From positions 39,467,211-39,531,210 of the forward strand of contig OX442314.1 of the NCBI GenBank assembly GCA_949358305.1: a DNA stretch of 64,000 bases. The letters run 5' to 3'. The position numbers and the translations under genes are program-made. The notes beneath the pieces were generated by a model that ran no database searches, was not told the DNA's origin, and saw only the letters and a program-made list of their open reading frames with translations. The DNA comes from Strigamia acuminata (taxonomy: Eukaryota > Arthropoda > Chilopoda > Geophilomorpha > Linotaeniidae). Numbering within the stretch: the first letter of the stretch is position 1; every line of letters begins with the position of its first letter. Shown one piece after another: positions 1-9,920 of the stretch.

Positions 1-2
1 TG

Positions 3-539
3 CCTTCCAACCCTTTGGCCGCCCCTAAAAAGGCACCGACAGCGTCAGCCATGCAAGCGACACTGGAGGAGGTCAAGGAGGGGGAGGAAGCCGGACAAGA
101 TGCCGGAAAATCAGACGAAAAAGAAGAAAAAGACGATTATTCGACGGACGAAGAAATACGAAGCTATCGCGATACCTTATCAACGGGTTGCGATGAGGAA
201 GGACCGCTAGTACATCTCATCCATCGAGATAGAGCGGTAGAAGAATTTCGCGCCAGGTTAAAACCAAATGCCGGCCGAATTCCGAAGTATTTTCGGAAAA
301 ATTACACGCCACCGTCGAAAGCAGACCCTGAAAAGAAAAAATCGACTGAAGCCCCAAGAGACAAATCAAATATTCGTTGTTTCAAGTGTAACCAACCGGG
401 TCACTATTCCAATGAGTGCCCAAGAACAGCGAAAGAAGACGCTAAATTTGACGCAATAATGAAGCAGATGGCAGAGATTAAACTCGCCATGGCAAAAAAC
501 GAGTCAAAAAACGAGTCAGCGCAGGCGGCGAAGAAATAA
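3..539 (+). CDS. gag: Ty3/gypsy gag, C-terminal part, cut by the window edge
   Basis: The frame is open from base 3; the apparent first Met at base 15 is a TTG codon, so the true start lies outside the window. The visible part is acidic at first (many E and D), then basic, and carries one CCHC zinc knuckle (CFKCNQPGHYSNEC, 378-419), the usual nucleocapsid RNA-binding motif of gypsy Gag. A Lys/Ala-rich tail follows and ends at TAA 537-539. The pol frame lies downstream in the -1 frame. Gag would form the virus-like particle in the cytoplasm. Family assignment rests on the zinc knuckle plus the adjoining gypsy pol. Confidence 0.88.
   Translation, partial: PSNPLAAPKKAPTASAMQATLEEVKEGEEAGQDAGKSDEKEEKDDYSTDEEIRSYRDTLSTGCDEEGPLVHLIHRDRAVEEFRARLKPNAGRIPKYFRKNYTPPSKADPEKKKSTEAPRDKSNIRCFKCNQPGHYSNECPRTAKEDAKFDAIMKQMAEIKLAMAKNESKNESAQAAKK
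494..512 (+). promoter_or_regulatory. Two tandem -1 ribosomal frameshift heptamers at the gag end
   Basis: The heptamer A AAA AAC occurs twice in register with the gag codons, at 494-500 (gcA AAA AAC) and 506-512 (tcA AAA AAC), 12 bases apart. It is a canonical X XXY YYZ slippery sequence. After a -1 slip the pol frame is open from here to the pol stop, with no stop codon between. This could produce Gag-Pol fusion before the gag stop at 537. I saw no obvious strong pseudoknot by eye. The alternative is separate initiation at the pol ATG, 563. Confidence 0.6.
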
Positions 540-562
540 CTTCTCGACCGTCTGCGCCATTC

Positions 563-3500
563 ATGAAGAAGAAGGGGTTTAACAAAGGGTTCGATAAGCC
601 GCCACCAGTCAAAGAAATGGGTAGTGACATAGCTAACGCCCAAATTCAAGACAGGGCCAACAACGCTTTGCAGGTAATTACCGCAAACGCTGAGGCTGAG
701 GCGGAAGAACCGAACCTACTGCTTGAAGAATTACCTCAAGTAGTCGAAGACACAGAAGAATTTCGTGTTTTCATGTGCAACGTGGCGGTCGAATACACCA
801 ACCGCCTATGCATGTTGCCCATGACAATAGAACGTGAAAAAATTATGGGACTGCTAGACTCGGGAGCAGATCGCTCGTTCGTTTCCGAAGACATAGTAGC
901 ATCATTGGGTCTCACCGATAAGATAAAAGGCGTTAATAAAAATATACGTCTAAAAACCGCCAACGGAATGGCGCGTCCAAAAGGAGTTATATTATTGACC
1001 ATGGAGTGGCTCGGAGGGGTAGAACAGCACCCTTTCCTGGTCCTGCCCACATGCGACAGAATTTTTCTGTTGGGCTTAGACCTCATGGCGTCAATGGAAA
1101 TACAACCAAATCCAATAACGAAATCTTGGAATTATATCAGAAATGATAAGGAAAGACCCGCAATTGTCGTGCCACCAGCTCTTGTAAAAGAAGCGGCCGA
1201 CAAGACACAGTGGGAGAAAGGCCTAAAGAAATTCGTTCAAGACTACGATTTTAAAGCATTCGTAACAGAATTGCAACGGGACAATGTAGTGGAAACGCTT
1301 GTCGCCGACGCCGCTTTAGAATTAAACGAAGCGGCAGCCCTACGAAGGGTCCTACTTAAATATGAGGGGATCCTGTCGAAAAAACCGGGCCGAACGAATA
1401 GGGCTATTCACGAAATTAAATTGACGGATAATAAACCTATACGAGTTGCGTATAAGGGAATGAACCCGCAAAAACGTGAAATAGTGCAAAAAATGTGCCA
1501 AGAAATGCTAGACAGTGGCATTGTCTCCGAGGCCCAGGGAGAATACGCGACGCGAGTTGTGCTCGTGATGCGCCCGGGCTCGGACCCCCGCCTATGCATT
1601 GATTACCGCCCATTAAACGCGGTGACAGAGATAGATCCCATACAGATGCCGTCTATCGAATCCATTTTGAGAGAGCTTAGCCCCTTTTCTTGGGTTACGA
1701 CGATGGATCTGTCGAAGGGATACTGGCAAGTTGAGATGAGGCCAGAGGATAAGCTAAAAACAGCATTTTACTCGCCAATTGGACGGTTGATGTTCAACGT
1801 CATGCCATTTGGTTTAGTGAATGCTCCCAGTACCTTTCAGAGACTAATCGAGAGCGTATTGGGCGATATATTGCACCAGTTTGTGTGGGCATACCTAGAT
1901 GACATAGTTATTGCCTCTAAAACATTTGAAGAGCACATTGAGCATATCGACCAAGTGCTCACCCGGCTGGCAAAAGCTGGGTTACACGTGCACCCGGGCA
2001 AGAGCAAGTTCTGTCGAAAGGAGCTTGCCTTCCTGGGTTATCGCATTGGAGTCAATGGTTTAGCTATTGGCCCCGAAAAAATCGATGCGATTAATCGTTT
2101 CCCACCACCCGAGGACGTTAAAGGTGTCCAACGGTTTATGGGAATGATAAACTTCTTCGGCAGGTTGCTACCGGGTCTAGCTGAAGTGGCAGCCCCAGTT
2201 ACCGACCTCCTGAAGAATGAAAACGAATTTGTATGGTCAAATGAGTGCAACATCGCATTTAATGCGATAAAGAGGATGCTGACGGAAGTCGGCGTAATGC
2301 CTCTACCCGACCTAAACCGGCCGTTCATATTACATACGGACGCCAGCAGAGTTGGGTTGGGAGCCGCGTTGCTTCAAACACACGTGCGCGACGGAGTCGA
2401 ACAAGACCTGCCGTGCATGTTTATAAGTCGCAAACTCCAAGGCGCTGAAAAAAATTACAACGCCACAGAGTTGGAGTGTTTGGCAGTTGTGTGGGCCATA
2501 AGGAAATTCAGAGATTATCTCGAATATACCAAATTTGTGGTCCACACAGATCATCAAGCGTTACAATGGCTGATGAAATTAAAAGAGCCAGCCGGTCGAC
2601 TAGCCAGATGGCAGTTAGAACTGATGGCATGCGACTTGACCATTCAATACAAGCCCGGCAAATATAACGTCGTGGCTGACGCTCTGTCACGGGCACCAGT
2701 GTCAGATCCAATCGACGCTGACGATGATGGCGAGGATGACTCCCGCATCATTTATTGCCCTACGAGTTGTCACCGTTGGGATTTAAGGAAGATGAATGAA
2801 ATTCCCACCGCGTCTCCGGCAGATGTAAAATTCTGTGGATTCTGGACGCGGTTATACCAACCAGCTGCTGACAATTACCCAAATGCAAAGAAGGAATTTA
2901 AGCTAGAGCGGAGAATAAATGACCCGCTTCTAAGCGCCTTCCACGCTCATGTCGGCAAGCAGATGCAAAGCAATCCCCCGACAAGGGAGGAAATAATTGT
3001 GCAACAAAAATTAGACAAAAAATGTCAGGACAGAGCTAGATTCGTACTGACAGGAAAATATCCGCCCAATCTGACCAGAAGGCAGAAGCGTCGTTATGCG
3101 CACGAATCCATAGATTACCTATTGGATGACGGCCTTTTGGTGAAACATCACCCAAATCACCAAGATGACTTGAGTGAATCAGACACCGCAGTAAAGGTAG
3201 TAATACCTGCTTCCTTAATCGGTCGCGTGCTGTGGTTGTTACACGGGCACCCGCTTGCGAGCCATGCGGGAGTAAGCAGAACACTCTATCGTGCTACACA
3301 GCTTTTTCACTGGACAGGGATGAAAAAAGATATTGCTCTTTTTGTCCACCAATGTCAGCGATGTCAAGCGTGCAAGCCGAGGAGTAAATCACCATTCGAA
3401 ACTATTTTCTTAGGGCCTTACGCGCCTTTTGATTGTTTAAGTGTCGATGTGATGGGCCCAAAACCCGTTACGGGAAATAAAAATGCGTACATTATCGTTA

Positions 3501-4633
3501 TAATGGACGTGGCAACTCGTTGGCCCGAGTTGTACGCCGTCGCTAGACCTTCAGCAGAGAAAATCGTTGAATGTATCTACGACGTGGCGTTACGTTACGG
3601 ATTTCCACGTAAAATTATATCCGATAACGGACCCCAATTTATCTCGAAAATTTGGGGTAAGTTTTGTAAAAAATTCGGGATTGTGGCGTCACATACTTCG
3701 ACCTACAATCCCAGAACAAATCCCGTTGAGCGACTCAACAGGGACATTAAATATGCACTAAGCATATTCACTGACATCCACAATAGGTGGGATGAATACT
3801 TGAGGGAGATCGCGTTCAGCATACGAACAACAGTCTCGAGGACGAGAGATTTTTCTCCGGCCTACCTCAACTTCGCCCGAGAGCTACGAGTGCCTTGGGA
3901 CCCACGAGTGGCAGAGTCGGTAAATGTGGTGGACCCAGAGAAACCACATGAGTATGTGTATAAATTGGAGCAAACAATTTCAAACACATACAAGCATATG
4001 ATGGCGCACATTTTTAACATGCGCGACCGCATTTTACAAGATAAAAGCGGTGGAAAATTCGTGAATTTCGAGATCAATGATTTGGTGTGGAAAGATGCAC
4101 ACACCCTCTCAAATGCAGCGAGAGGGATCACCGCCAGCTTGGCCGACAAGAGAGATGGTCCGTATGTAATCATCGGCAAGCATGGCGGTAACGCGTATAA
4201 ATTACGCAAGCTCGAGGACAACACCGAGCAAAAATCGATCCAGGTACGAGAGTTAACTCCGTACATTCCGGAATTCCCGCAAGAAATGTGGGCCAAGGGC
4301 CAAGTCAAGTCTAAAACTGACGGCCAAATCGTCGATATGTTCGCTGGCGAGTCGGAAAAAGCACCGCCAAGTGACAACGAGGAGTATTTCGACGCCCCTT
4401 CACCTCCGGTCAACGAGATCGTTGAATCCGTTCCGGATCCAATTTTGGTCGGGGGGGAAACAGGAGAAACTCCTGAAACAAACACAAAAAACACGGATAA
4501 AAAAGAAAACAATAATGAGGAGGTACAGACACAAAAAACAACAAAAAATATCGTACCTGCCTCGATCCGTAACCTGCGACCAAAAAGAGATAATCCGTTT
4601 ATAAAAGGCGGAAAGGTCGTAGGAAAGAAGTAA
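563..4633 (+). CDS. pol: Ty3/gypsy Pol polyprotein (protease, RT, RNase H, integrase)
   Basis: 1,356 codons from the first ATG, uninterrupted. Domains in order: retropepsin with DSGAD at residues 99-103; reverse transcriptase with the YLDD catalytic box at 444-447; RNase H with HTDAS around 591-595 and a second HTDH motif near 662; integrase with an HHCC zinc finger (HGHPLASHAG near 894, CQRCQAC near 932) and the DDE triad at about D962, D1021 (SDNGPQF) and E1056; then an SH3-like C-terminus and a charged tail. The order RT-RNase H-integrase identifies Ty3/gypsy rather than Copia. All catalytic residues are present, so the copy may have been recently active. The frame is open 5' of the ATG back to the slippery heptamers, consistent with Gag-Pol fusion. 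Confidence 0.96.
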   Translation: MKKKGFNKGFDKPPPVKEMGSDIANAQIQDRANNALQVITANAEAEAEEPNLLLEELPQVVEDTEEFRVFMCNVAVEYTNRLCMLPMTIEREKIMGLLDSGADRSFVSEDIVASLGLTDKIKGVNKNIRLKTANGMARPKGVILLTMEWLGGVEQHPFLVLPTCDRIFLLGLDLMASMEIQPNPITKSWNYIRNDKERPAIVVPPALVKEAADKTQWEKGLKKFVQDYDFKAFVTELQRDNVVETLVADAALELNEAAALRRVLLKYEGILSKKPGRTNRAIHEIKLTDNKPIRVAYKGMNPQKREIVQKMCQEMLDSGIVSEAQGEYATRVVLVMRPGSDPRLCIDYRPLNAVTEIDPIQMPSIESILRELSPFSWVTTMDLSKGYWQVEMRPEDKLKTAFYSPIGRLMFNVMPFGLVNAPSTFQRLIESVLGDILHQFVWAYLDDIVIASKTFEEHIEHIDQVLTRLAKAGLHVHPGKSKFCRKELAFLGYRIGVNGLAIGPEKIDAINRFPPPEDVKGVQRFMGMINFFGRLLPGLAEVAAPVTDLLKNENEFVWSNECNIAFNAIKRMLTEVGVMPLPDLNRPFILHTDASRVGLGAALLQTHVRDGVEQDLPCMFISRKLQGAEKNYNATELECLAVVWAIRKFRDYLEYTKFVVHTDHQALQWLMKLKEPAGRLARWQLELMACDLTIQYKPGKYNVVADALSRAPVSDPIDADDDGEDDSRIIYCPTSCHRWDLRKMNEIPTASPADVKFCGFWTRLYQPAADNYPNAKKEFKLERRINDPLLSAFHAHVGKQMQSNPPTREEIIVQQKLDKKCQDRARFVLTGKYPPNLTRRQKRRYAHESIDYLLDDGLLVKHHPNHQDDLSESDTAVKVVIPASLIGRVLWLLHGHPLASHAGVSRTLYRATQLFHWTGMKKDIALFVHQCQRCQACKPRSKSPFETIFLGPYAPFDCLSVDVMGPKPVTGNKNAYIIVIMDVATRWPELYAVARPSAEKIVECIYDVALRYGFPRKIISDNGPQFISKIWGKFCKKFGIVASHTSTYNPRTNPVERLNRDIKYALSIFTDIHNRWDEYLREIAFSIRTTVSRTRDFSPAYLNFARELRVPWDPRVAESVNVVDPEKPHEYVYKLEQTISNTYKHMMAHIFNMRDRILQDKSGGKFVNFEINDLVWKDAHTLSNAARGITASLADKRDGPYVIIGKHGGNAYKLRKLEDNTEQKSIQVRELTPYIPEFPQEMWAKGQVKSKTDGQIVDMFAGESEKAPPSDNEEYFDAPSPPVNEIVESVPDPILVGGETGETPETNTKNTDKKENNNEEVQTQKTTKNIVPASIRNLRPKRDNPFIKGGKVVGKK

Positions 4634-4785
4634 AATAAATTACGAGTCGATGGCGGCACTAAAAATAAATTCTAATCGACCGATAGTGCAAGCCATCACG
4701 TTGCGAGACTCGAAGAAAATTCCGCTAAGTCCAACAAAGCGGATATCGGTCGAATTCACGTCACAAGATGGCGTGGAAGCGCGGG

Positions 4786-4900
4786 ACCCGTAGCAAAATT
4801 ATCGGCACGGGTCGGATACCGCGTGCAAAAAGACCCCGTAGCAGCAATCGCGCACGGGAGTGAAAACAAAGGAGACCCGTAGCGTAACATGCGCACGGGT
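4786..4900 (+). other. Three tandem hairpins with a shared stem, pol to ORF3 leader
   Basis: Three inverted repeats use the same stem: ACCCGT/ACGGGT at 4786-4812 and 4875-4900, and CCCGT/ACGGG at 4835-4858. Each has the 5' arm followed by AGC and an 18-, 14- or so-base loop, and spacing between units is 49 then 40 bases. They lie in the 1.4 kb non-coding stretch after pol. A role as an RNA structure in genomic or subgenomic RNA (packaging, export) is inference. Confidence 0.55.
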
Positions 4901-5112
4901 AGGTGCGCACTAGTCTCAAACACCCGGGTTCTGGAGTATATTACCCAGAATCCATCGCGATTACCTCGTGTTCACACGAACTTCCGCTTTTCACAGCTGA
5001 TCGCTGCATTCGTGCGTGATCCTCGTTTTTAACGTTTTTATCGAGTTTTTTGAGATAGTTTTATCATCCTTTTTTTCAATCGTGATTGAGCTTTTTGTGC
5101 GCGCTCCTCGCC

Positions 5113-5223
5113 ATGGACGAGGAAGAGAACGACGTGCTTGCCATCGAGCACGAGGACGAGAACTGGGACCACGATGTGGACCAAGTGCCACCCGATCAGG
5201 TAGAAGTCGGCCTCGGCGCATGA
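5113..5223 (+). CDS. Short acidic ORF, probable first coding exon of ORF3
   Basis: A 36-codon ORF begins in an ideal Kozak context (GCCATGG) and is rich in D and E. Codon 29 ends with CAG at 5197-5199, followed directly by GTAGAAG, a good 5' splice donor. Cut there, the 29 codons join in phase 0 to the ATG at 6046, which follows a strong acceptor. The peptide could also be an independent short ORF ending at TGA 5221-5223. I favour the exon reading because start context, donor, acceptor and phase all agree. Confidence 0.5.
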   Translation: MDEEENDVLAIEHEDENWDHDVDQVPPDQVEVGLGA

Positions 5224-6045
5224 GAATTATTTCCATGCTGCTGAAGAAGAAATTTTGTTGACTAATACCTGACATGAGTGCTTTGCACTCGCAATAGCGT
5301 TTAATTAATTATTAACCGCGATCGCTCACACGATCGTATTTTTTCCTTGTTAATTTGTTTTCGGGGTGCGAGCGCAGACTTCACGTCGCCTCGCGTCTCG
5401 AAAATTCCTCATGACTTGAGTCACGAGCGAGACAATGGGCTCGAGCCATAAATAATTTTATGACAAGGGGAGAATATTCTGTAAAAGAATATTTTTCTCC
5501 ACAAGTAATTTGACGCATCGAATTGATGCAACTTAACATTCGTACGATGAATTTTTCGGTGTGTTGGATAAATTTAATTTGACTTTAACTTTTTAAAAAA
5601 ATTAGACAAAGTCCGACTTCGGAATAATTCTTTATTAGATTTATTTATTTAATAAAATTTCGACAAGCACATTTATTGTGCAATTTTAGTAATAATTTAC
5701 ACCCGACGAATTCTCTTTACGAATGACGGATAATTATTAATTTAATTATTAGTAATGTTCTAATTAACGTTAGAATTAATTTAAAGTAAAATCTGATGAT
5801 AAAAATCCGGATTAAAGGCTCGATTCCGTCTCGCTGTGCGTTTTGGACATGAGACAGATTTTTTACGTGATGACTTCTTTTTTTTCTATCCGACGAGGGA
5901 CAATTCGTCCTACGTTTGCACCGATAGACAGGAATCGGTCTCGACGGACGGCTGCACGTATCGGCAACGTCCCTCGAAACCAACCATTTATCTACGTATT
6001 TAAATATTAACTTTTTATTAATTGTTTATTTCTCCATCCTTCCAG
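5200..6045 (+). other. Putative 846 bp intron for the ORF3 subgenomic mRNA
   Basis: Donor CAG|GTAGAAG at 5199/5200; acceptor at 6045 preceded by the pyrimidine-rich run tttatttctccatccttccag. The interval is AT-rich and has no long ORF. Retroviruses and insect errantiviruses express their third ORF by splicing, so the layout is plausible, though I see no transcript evidence. Confidence 0.45.
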
Positions 6046-8811
6046 ATGGCATTACGTAAAACATGGGGACCATTAGACCCCGCTTGCATCGCTCGTGGCG
6101 GGATATTTCGAGGCGCGCTGCCCGAATTTTACCGACGATGTTTCGGCGAAGACGCCGACCCTTGGCGCCTGCGAATACTACATTCCCGATGCATCGCCCG
6201 ACGTTGGGTACGAGACTGTACGCTCCTGGACACGTTCCCGGAGGGGATGCGCGAAGGCATCGCCACAGAGTTAGCTCGTGACGAGGACCCGAAATCGCCA
6301 ATTTTCCACCCCGGATTGTCAAGTCAGTACACTGGCACTCCGGCGGAGGAACACGTGCTGCATGCGTGGCGAGCAGCCGAGACAGAAGAGGCCCGTGAGG
6401 CCATCTATCAGCAGTATAGACAACAGCTGGTGGATACCGCTGCGGCAGTGGCCGAGCGCATCCTCCAAAACGAGGGGATGACCGCGGATGATATTCATCT
6501 GTGGTTTGAGAGGCTGCGATTGGGAGAGAGTACGCCCCAGTGGAGACCTCGGATGGGAATTTTAACGTCCCAAGCCGAGATGTGGCAGCTCCACCACCTG
6601 GGGATTTTGGGGCCCAAAAGCAGCTACCCGCGGAAGCGCAAGCGCTCCAAAGGCGCCGGGAACAGCCAGTCGCGTTCCCCGGTGACAGCCAAGAAGCAGC
6701 GTGTCACTCAAAACACGACTGAAGGCAACGAAGCTGGGCCATCCACTAGTACGGTGCGTGACCCTTCGCAGTATTCCCGACCGCGAATTTTCGTAAACCG
6801 TCAGATTAAAGACGGTAAGGAGTGCAAGGAGGTTTGGATGTCTGGTGACGAAGAGCGAGTCTCTCGTCCCAGCACTTCTAGACGTCCGCTGACTCATCGC
6901 GAGCAGCGGAAAAAAGATCGCAAGGAGCGATACTTCGCGAGGTGCGAAGCTCGGGGCCGTCCCATCCCCGAACCCGCCTACATCTCCAAGAGAGCGGGTC
7001 GACGAAGTGGTAGCCAGTCAGGTGAGCGACACGTCCCAGCGGCAGATACGCGGGACCTTCGCGAGATTCTGACTCAGATGAAGCGGACGAAACTGACACG
7101 TTTCGATCCCGCGATGAAACACGCCAGGAAGATGGGTGTTGTCACCGACGGAAAGGTGACCCCACACGAGGTGGCAAGGTGGCTCGCAGACTACATAAAT
7201 TCGCGACCACGACCCGATGGCATGCCAACCGCCATCGTGCAGCCTTCGAGCTCCGAACAACATCTCTCGGCGCCCCAAGTCGCAATGACTGGGGTGCAGA
7301 CGACGGAGACGCCACCACCGCCGACGCAGCCACCACCACCGCTGCCGACGCCGACGCTGCCGACCAAGACGCAGCCGCCTCCGGACCTGCCGCCACCGTC
7401 GTTGTTGAATTCGAGCGATCCGCCGGATTTACCCACCGACCGCTCAGTCCCTCTCCCCGTTGGACAGAGCATTATGCAGGAATGTCGAGCCAATTTGACC
7501 GACATTTACAGGCCGAGCCGACCCCGAACCGGTTCCTCGGCCCTGTTCTTCGAGAGGCGAGACGAAGAAGCGCGACTCGCGAGAGAAGCCGCCAACCCGA
7601 CTATCTCCGAGCTCTCAGCGTTTCGCTTCGTAATGGAAGACCCAAGAGTCTCCGCACCCGCCTTGCGAGGTGTGGATCAAGCCCAGCGATATTTCATCGA
7701 ATGGGCAACGGCGATGATGAGTAAGCTCTCGTGCGCCTTCACTGCGGATTCAGAGCGATCGAATCCAGTGAATCGTCGCAGCCTACAGCTATCATTGACC
7801 AAGGTCATGATGCAGCTGCTAACCCCAGCACTCTTCGGAGAAGGGCGTCAGGCGATGGCCGCATGGTCTGTCGTGGACAGAGAGGGTGTACAGGTTCCCC
7901 GTGCACTCCTCGCAGAGTGGAGCTCCATTCTGCCCGACCCTGTGTTGACTCGCTACGAGCTAACCAGGGATGTGGTAAACCCCGAATTTGAGGGGTACAA
8001 GTTGCGAAGCACGGCGTTTCGTTACACCTCCGCCACCTGGACAGCGGCGCCTACCCAACAACTGCGCGCCTTGACCATCCAGACGGAAGAATCGGCAGAG
8101 GATGTAGACATGGTGATCTCGCCGACGAGCGGAGTTCCGATTCCGCCACCGATGCCTGCGGAGATATCCCCGCAAGGACCCGCCCTGTTCGAAGTGGCGG
8201 GTAAACCAAAGCGCTTGCTGTGCCGAACGCCACCCGTCAGGTCCGTCGAGCAAACGAAGCCGACACCGCCCGGGACCTCACCGGCCCGAGCGGCGACAAC
8301 GACGCAAGCCGTGATTCCCGCGGCCACCCAGAAGCCGAAGCCGGCACCGCCTCCACCAGACTATTATGGGCGAATCATCGACGAGTTTCCCCATCTGTCG
8401 ATGACGACGGCGACCAGGAGGTTTATCCTCGCGCAGCGGGACAAAGGCAAATCGGTCTTCATCTGGCTTCACAACCAGATCCGGAAGACTAAAGACCTCA
8501 TCTTCCACCAGAGGTTGCTGAGAGCCCACCGTGCGCCAGTGACGCCAACGGAAGCCAATGCCATCCGGCATACGAACACCGGCTTCTCCGCCTACATCCC
8601 GAGCGTTTGGTTGCACGAGAGGACGCGTGCCCCGCATGAGCCAGTTGACGGCCATGCATTATGCTTCATTACGGAGCATGAGGACCCCCGAGATCGGTCC
8701 TCGGCGCTAGTAGGCGATCTACCCGCGCCACCCGGCACTCAACCGCCTGTCCCTGGAGTGAGTTACGCCCAGGTGACGGACTCAGTGTCGGGTCCCCCAG
8801 GAAAGAAGTGA
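6046..8811 (+). CDS. Gypsy element ORF3, unrecognised proline-rich protein
   Basis: 921 codons from the ATG at 6046; the frame opens a little earlier but only with TTG. I do not recognise the fold. Visible features: a Trp/Arg/Cys-containing N-terminal domain, a basic nuclear-localisation-like run PRKRKRSKG (near 6628-6657), Ser/Thr/Arg-rich linkers, a long proline tract (about 7312-7400), a helical-looking middle (7600-8050), a second Pro-rich linker (8130-8350) and a Pro/Gly tail. No signal peptide, membrane segment, furin site or CCHC knuckle, so it does not look like an envelope protein despite its env position. It is GC-rich like pol. Stop TGA at 8809-8811 is 26 bases before the polypurine tract, so it belongs to this element. 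Confidence 0.75.
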   Translation: MALRKTWGPLDPACIARGGIFRGALPEFYRRCFGEDADPWRLRILHSRCIARRWVRDCTLLDTFPEGMREGIATELARDEDPKSPIFHPGLSSQYTGTPAEEHVLHAWRAAETEEAREAIYQQYRQQLVDTAAAVAERILQNEGMTADDIHLWFERLRLGESTPQWRPRMGILTSQAEMWQLHHLGILGPKSSYPRKRKRSKGAGNSQSRSPVTAKKQRVTQNTTEGNEAGPSTSTVRDPSQYSRPRIFVNRQIKDGKECKEVWMSGDEERVSRPSTSRRPLTHREQRKKDRKERYFARCEARGRPIPEPAYISKRAGRRSGSQSGERHVPAADTRDLREILTQMKRTKLTRFDPAMKHARKMGVVTDGKVTPHEVARWLADYINSRPRPDGMPTAIVQPSSSEQHLSAPQVAMTGVQTTETPPPPTQPPPPLPTPTLPTKTQPPPDLPPPSLLNSSDPPDLPTDRSVPLPVGQSIMQECRANLTDIYRPSRPRTGSSALFFERRDEEARLAREAANPTISELSAFRFVMEDPRVSAPALRGVDQAQRYFIEWATAMMSKLSCAFTADSERSNPVNRRSLQLSLTKVMMQLLTPALFGEGRQAMAAWSVVDREGVQVPRALLAEWSSILPDPVLTRYELTRDVVNPEFEGYKLRSTAFRYTSATWTAAPTQQLRALTIQTEESAEDVDMVISPTSGVPIPPPMPAEISPQGPALFEVAGKPKRLLCRTPPVRSVEQTKPTPPGTSPARAATTTQAVIPAATQKPKPAPPPPDYYGRIIDEFPHLSMTTATRRFILAQRDKGKSVFIWLHNQIRKTKDLIFHQRLLRAHRAPVTPTEANAIRHTNTGFSAYIPSVWLHERTRAPHEPVDGHALCFITEHEDPRDRSSALVGDLPAPPGTQPPVPGVSYAQVTDSVSGPPGKK

Positions 8812-8836
8812 TCGCTCAGCCCCACGGTCTGAGCTC

Positions 8837-8847
8837 GGAGGGGGAAG
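8837..8847 (+). other. Polypurine tract of the gypsy element
   Basis: GGAGGGGGAAG directly abuts TGTTGTGACC, the start of the LTR. The polypurine tract primes plus-strand DNA synthesis. Its contact with a TG start fixes the LTR left edge. Confidence 0.8.
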
Positions 8848-9920
8848 TGTTGTGACCCGACTGGACCGGGGTCAACGAAGAGTTTCTCTCGTGACCTCGT
8901 TTCGGGTGTAAGGGGAGCCGCAAGCGCGTCTCCCTTCCCTCAGTGCATTGACATCTAGTCAATGGACAGGCGTCTGCCCTGAGGGAGTGGGGATGGTTCG
9001 TCCACCCCACCATTGGGTGATTCTGGTCACCTGTCAACCCCGCTTTGTGCAAAGGAATGTGCCTTGCACTGAGCGGGCAGAACCAACACAACCATCAAAC
9101 GAGAAACACACGTAAAATCCGTCGTCCTACAAGATCAGGCCCAAGTAAAAATACTGGGATTGACCGAGGACAAAGGACAATTTACCGTGAGTACGTTTGG
9201 TCAGTGTCAAACTCCGCAGAGTAACCTGCGAGATAAGATTACCACACTATTTTAGCACACCAGCTAGAAATAGTAAAAACCACTCCAGTTTAGCGAGTTG
9301 TGCAGACAAACGGTCGCACAAGCCTAAACTGCAGTAAAACCACGACGAGCGTTCCCGCCGCTGTGTGACCGCCGGGAACCAGAAGAGTCCGCCGCTGTGT
9401 GATCGCCGGACACCACACAAAAACCTAGACAACAGCCCGAAGTAAGTCTTTTAACTAAGCATTCACTCGCGCCCGACCAGCGTGAGCCCGAAGGACCAGC
9501 CAGAGACGAGCCGAGGACGCCATATTGCCACGCCGGCCCAAGACGACACCACGTTGCCACAACGAGGACGCCATCTTGGACGCGAACGAAACAAAGGACG
9601 ACCTCGCCGATTCCAGCCAGCTTTCATCTTACCTTTACCTTTTTATTTCCCATCACCCATTCCGATTTACCTTTTACTTACCCTTTATATATATATATAA
9701 GATATATCTGTACATTGCCCCGCAGAATAAATCTATATTATATTTTACCTTTTATATCTGTGTAATCATTTCTTTGGGTAAACCGCTTGAGCAAAGCGGT
9801 AGTGAGTTAGTCGAATTAAGTAATCAACCCACGAGTTAGCGACGGTTAGAGTTGAGCGCGACACGTTTCAAGAGGGAGCGACGATCGGCACGTTGAATCT
9901 TGGACGTTCCTAATTCAACA
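8848..9920 (+). repeat. 3' LTR of the gypsy element (about 1,073 bp)
   Basis: It begins TGTTGTGACCCGAC and most plausibly ends ...ATTCAACA, giving 5 bp terminal inverted repeats TGTTG/CAACA. It contains a TATATATA tract near 9683-9700 and a polyadenylation signal AATAAA at 9726-9731. A roughly 20 bp motif, cgccgctgtgtgaycgccgg, is repeated near 9356 and 9391. The 5' LTR is outside the window, so the right edge and target duplication cannot be confirmed. Confidence 0.75.

Noticed and set aside
3862-4659. 265-codon minus-strand ORF
   Set aside because: Antisense shadow of the pol C-terminal region.
7179-7724. 181-codon plus-strand ORF in another frame
   Set aside because: Overprint of the GC-rich ORF3; no independent start or motif.
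9683-9705. TATA repeat as a stand-alone promoter
   Set aside because: It is part of the LTR and is described there.
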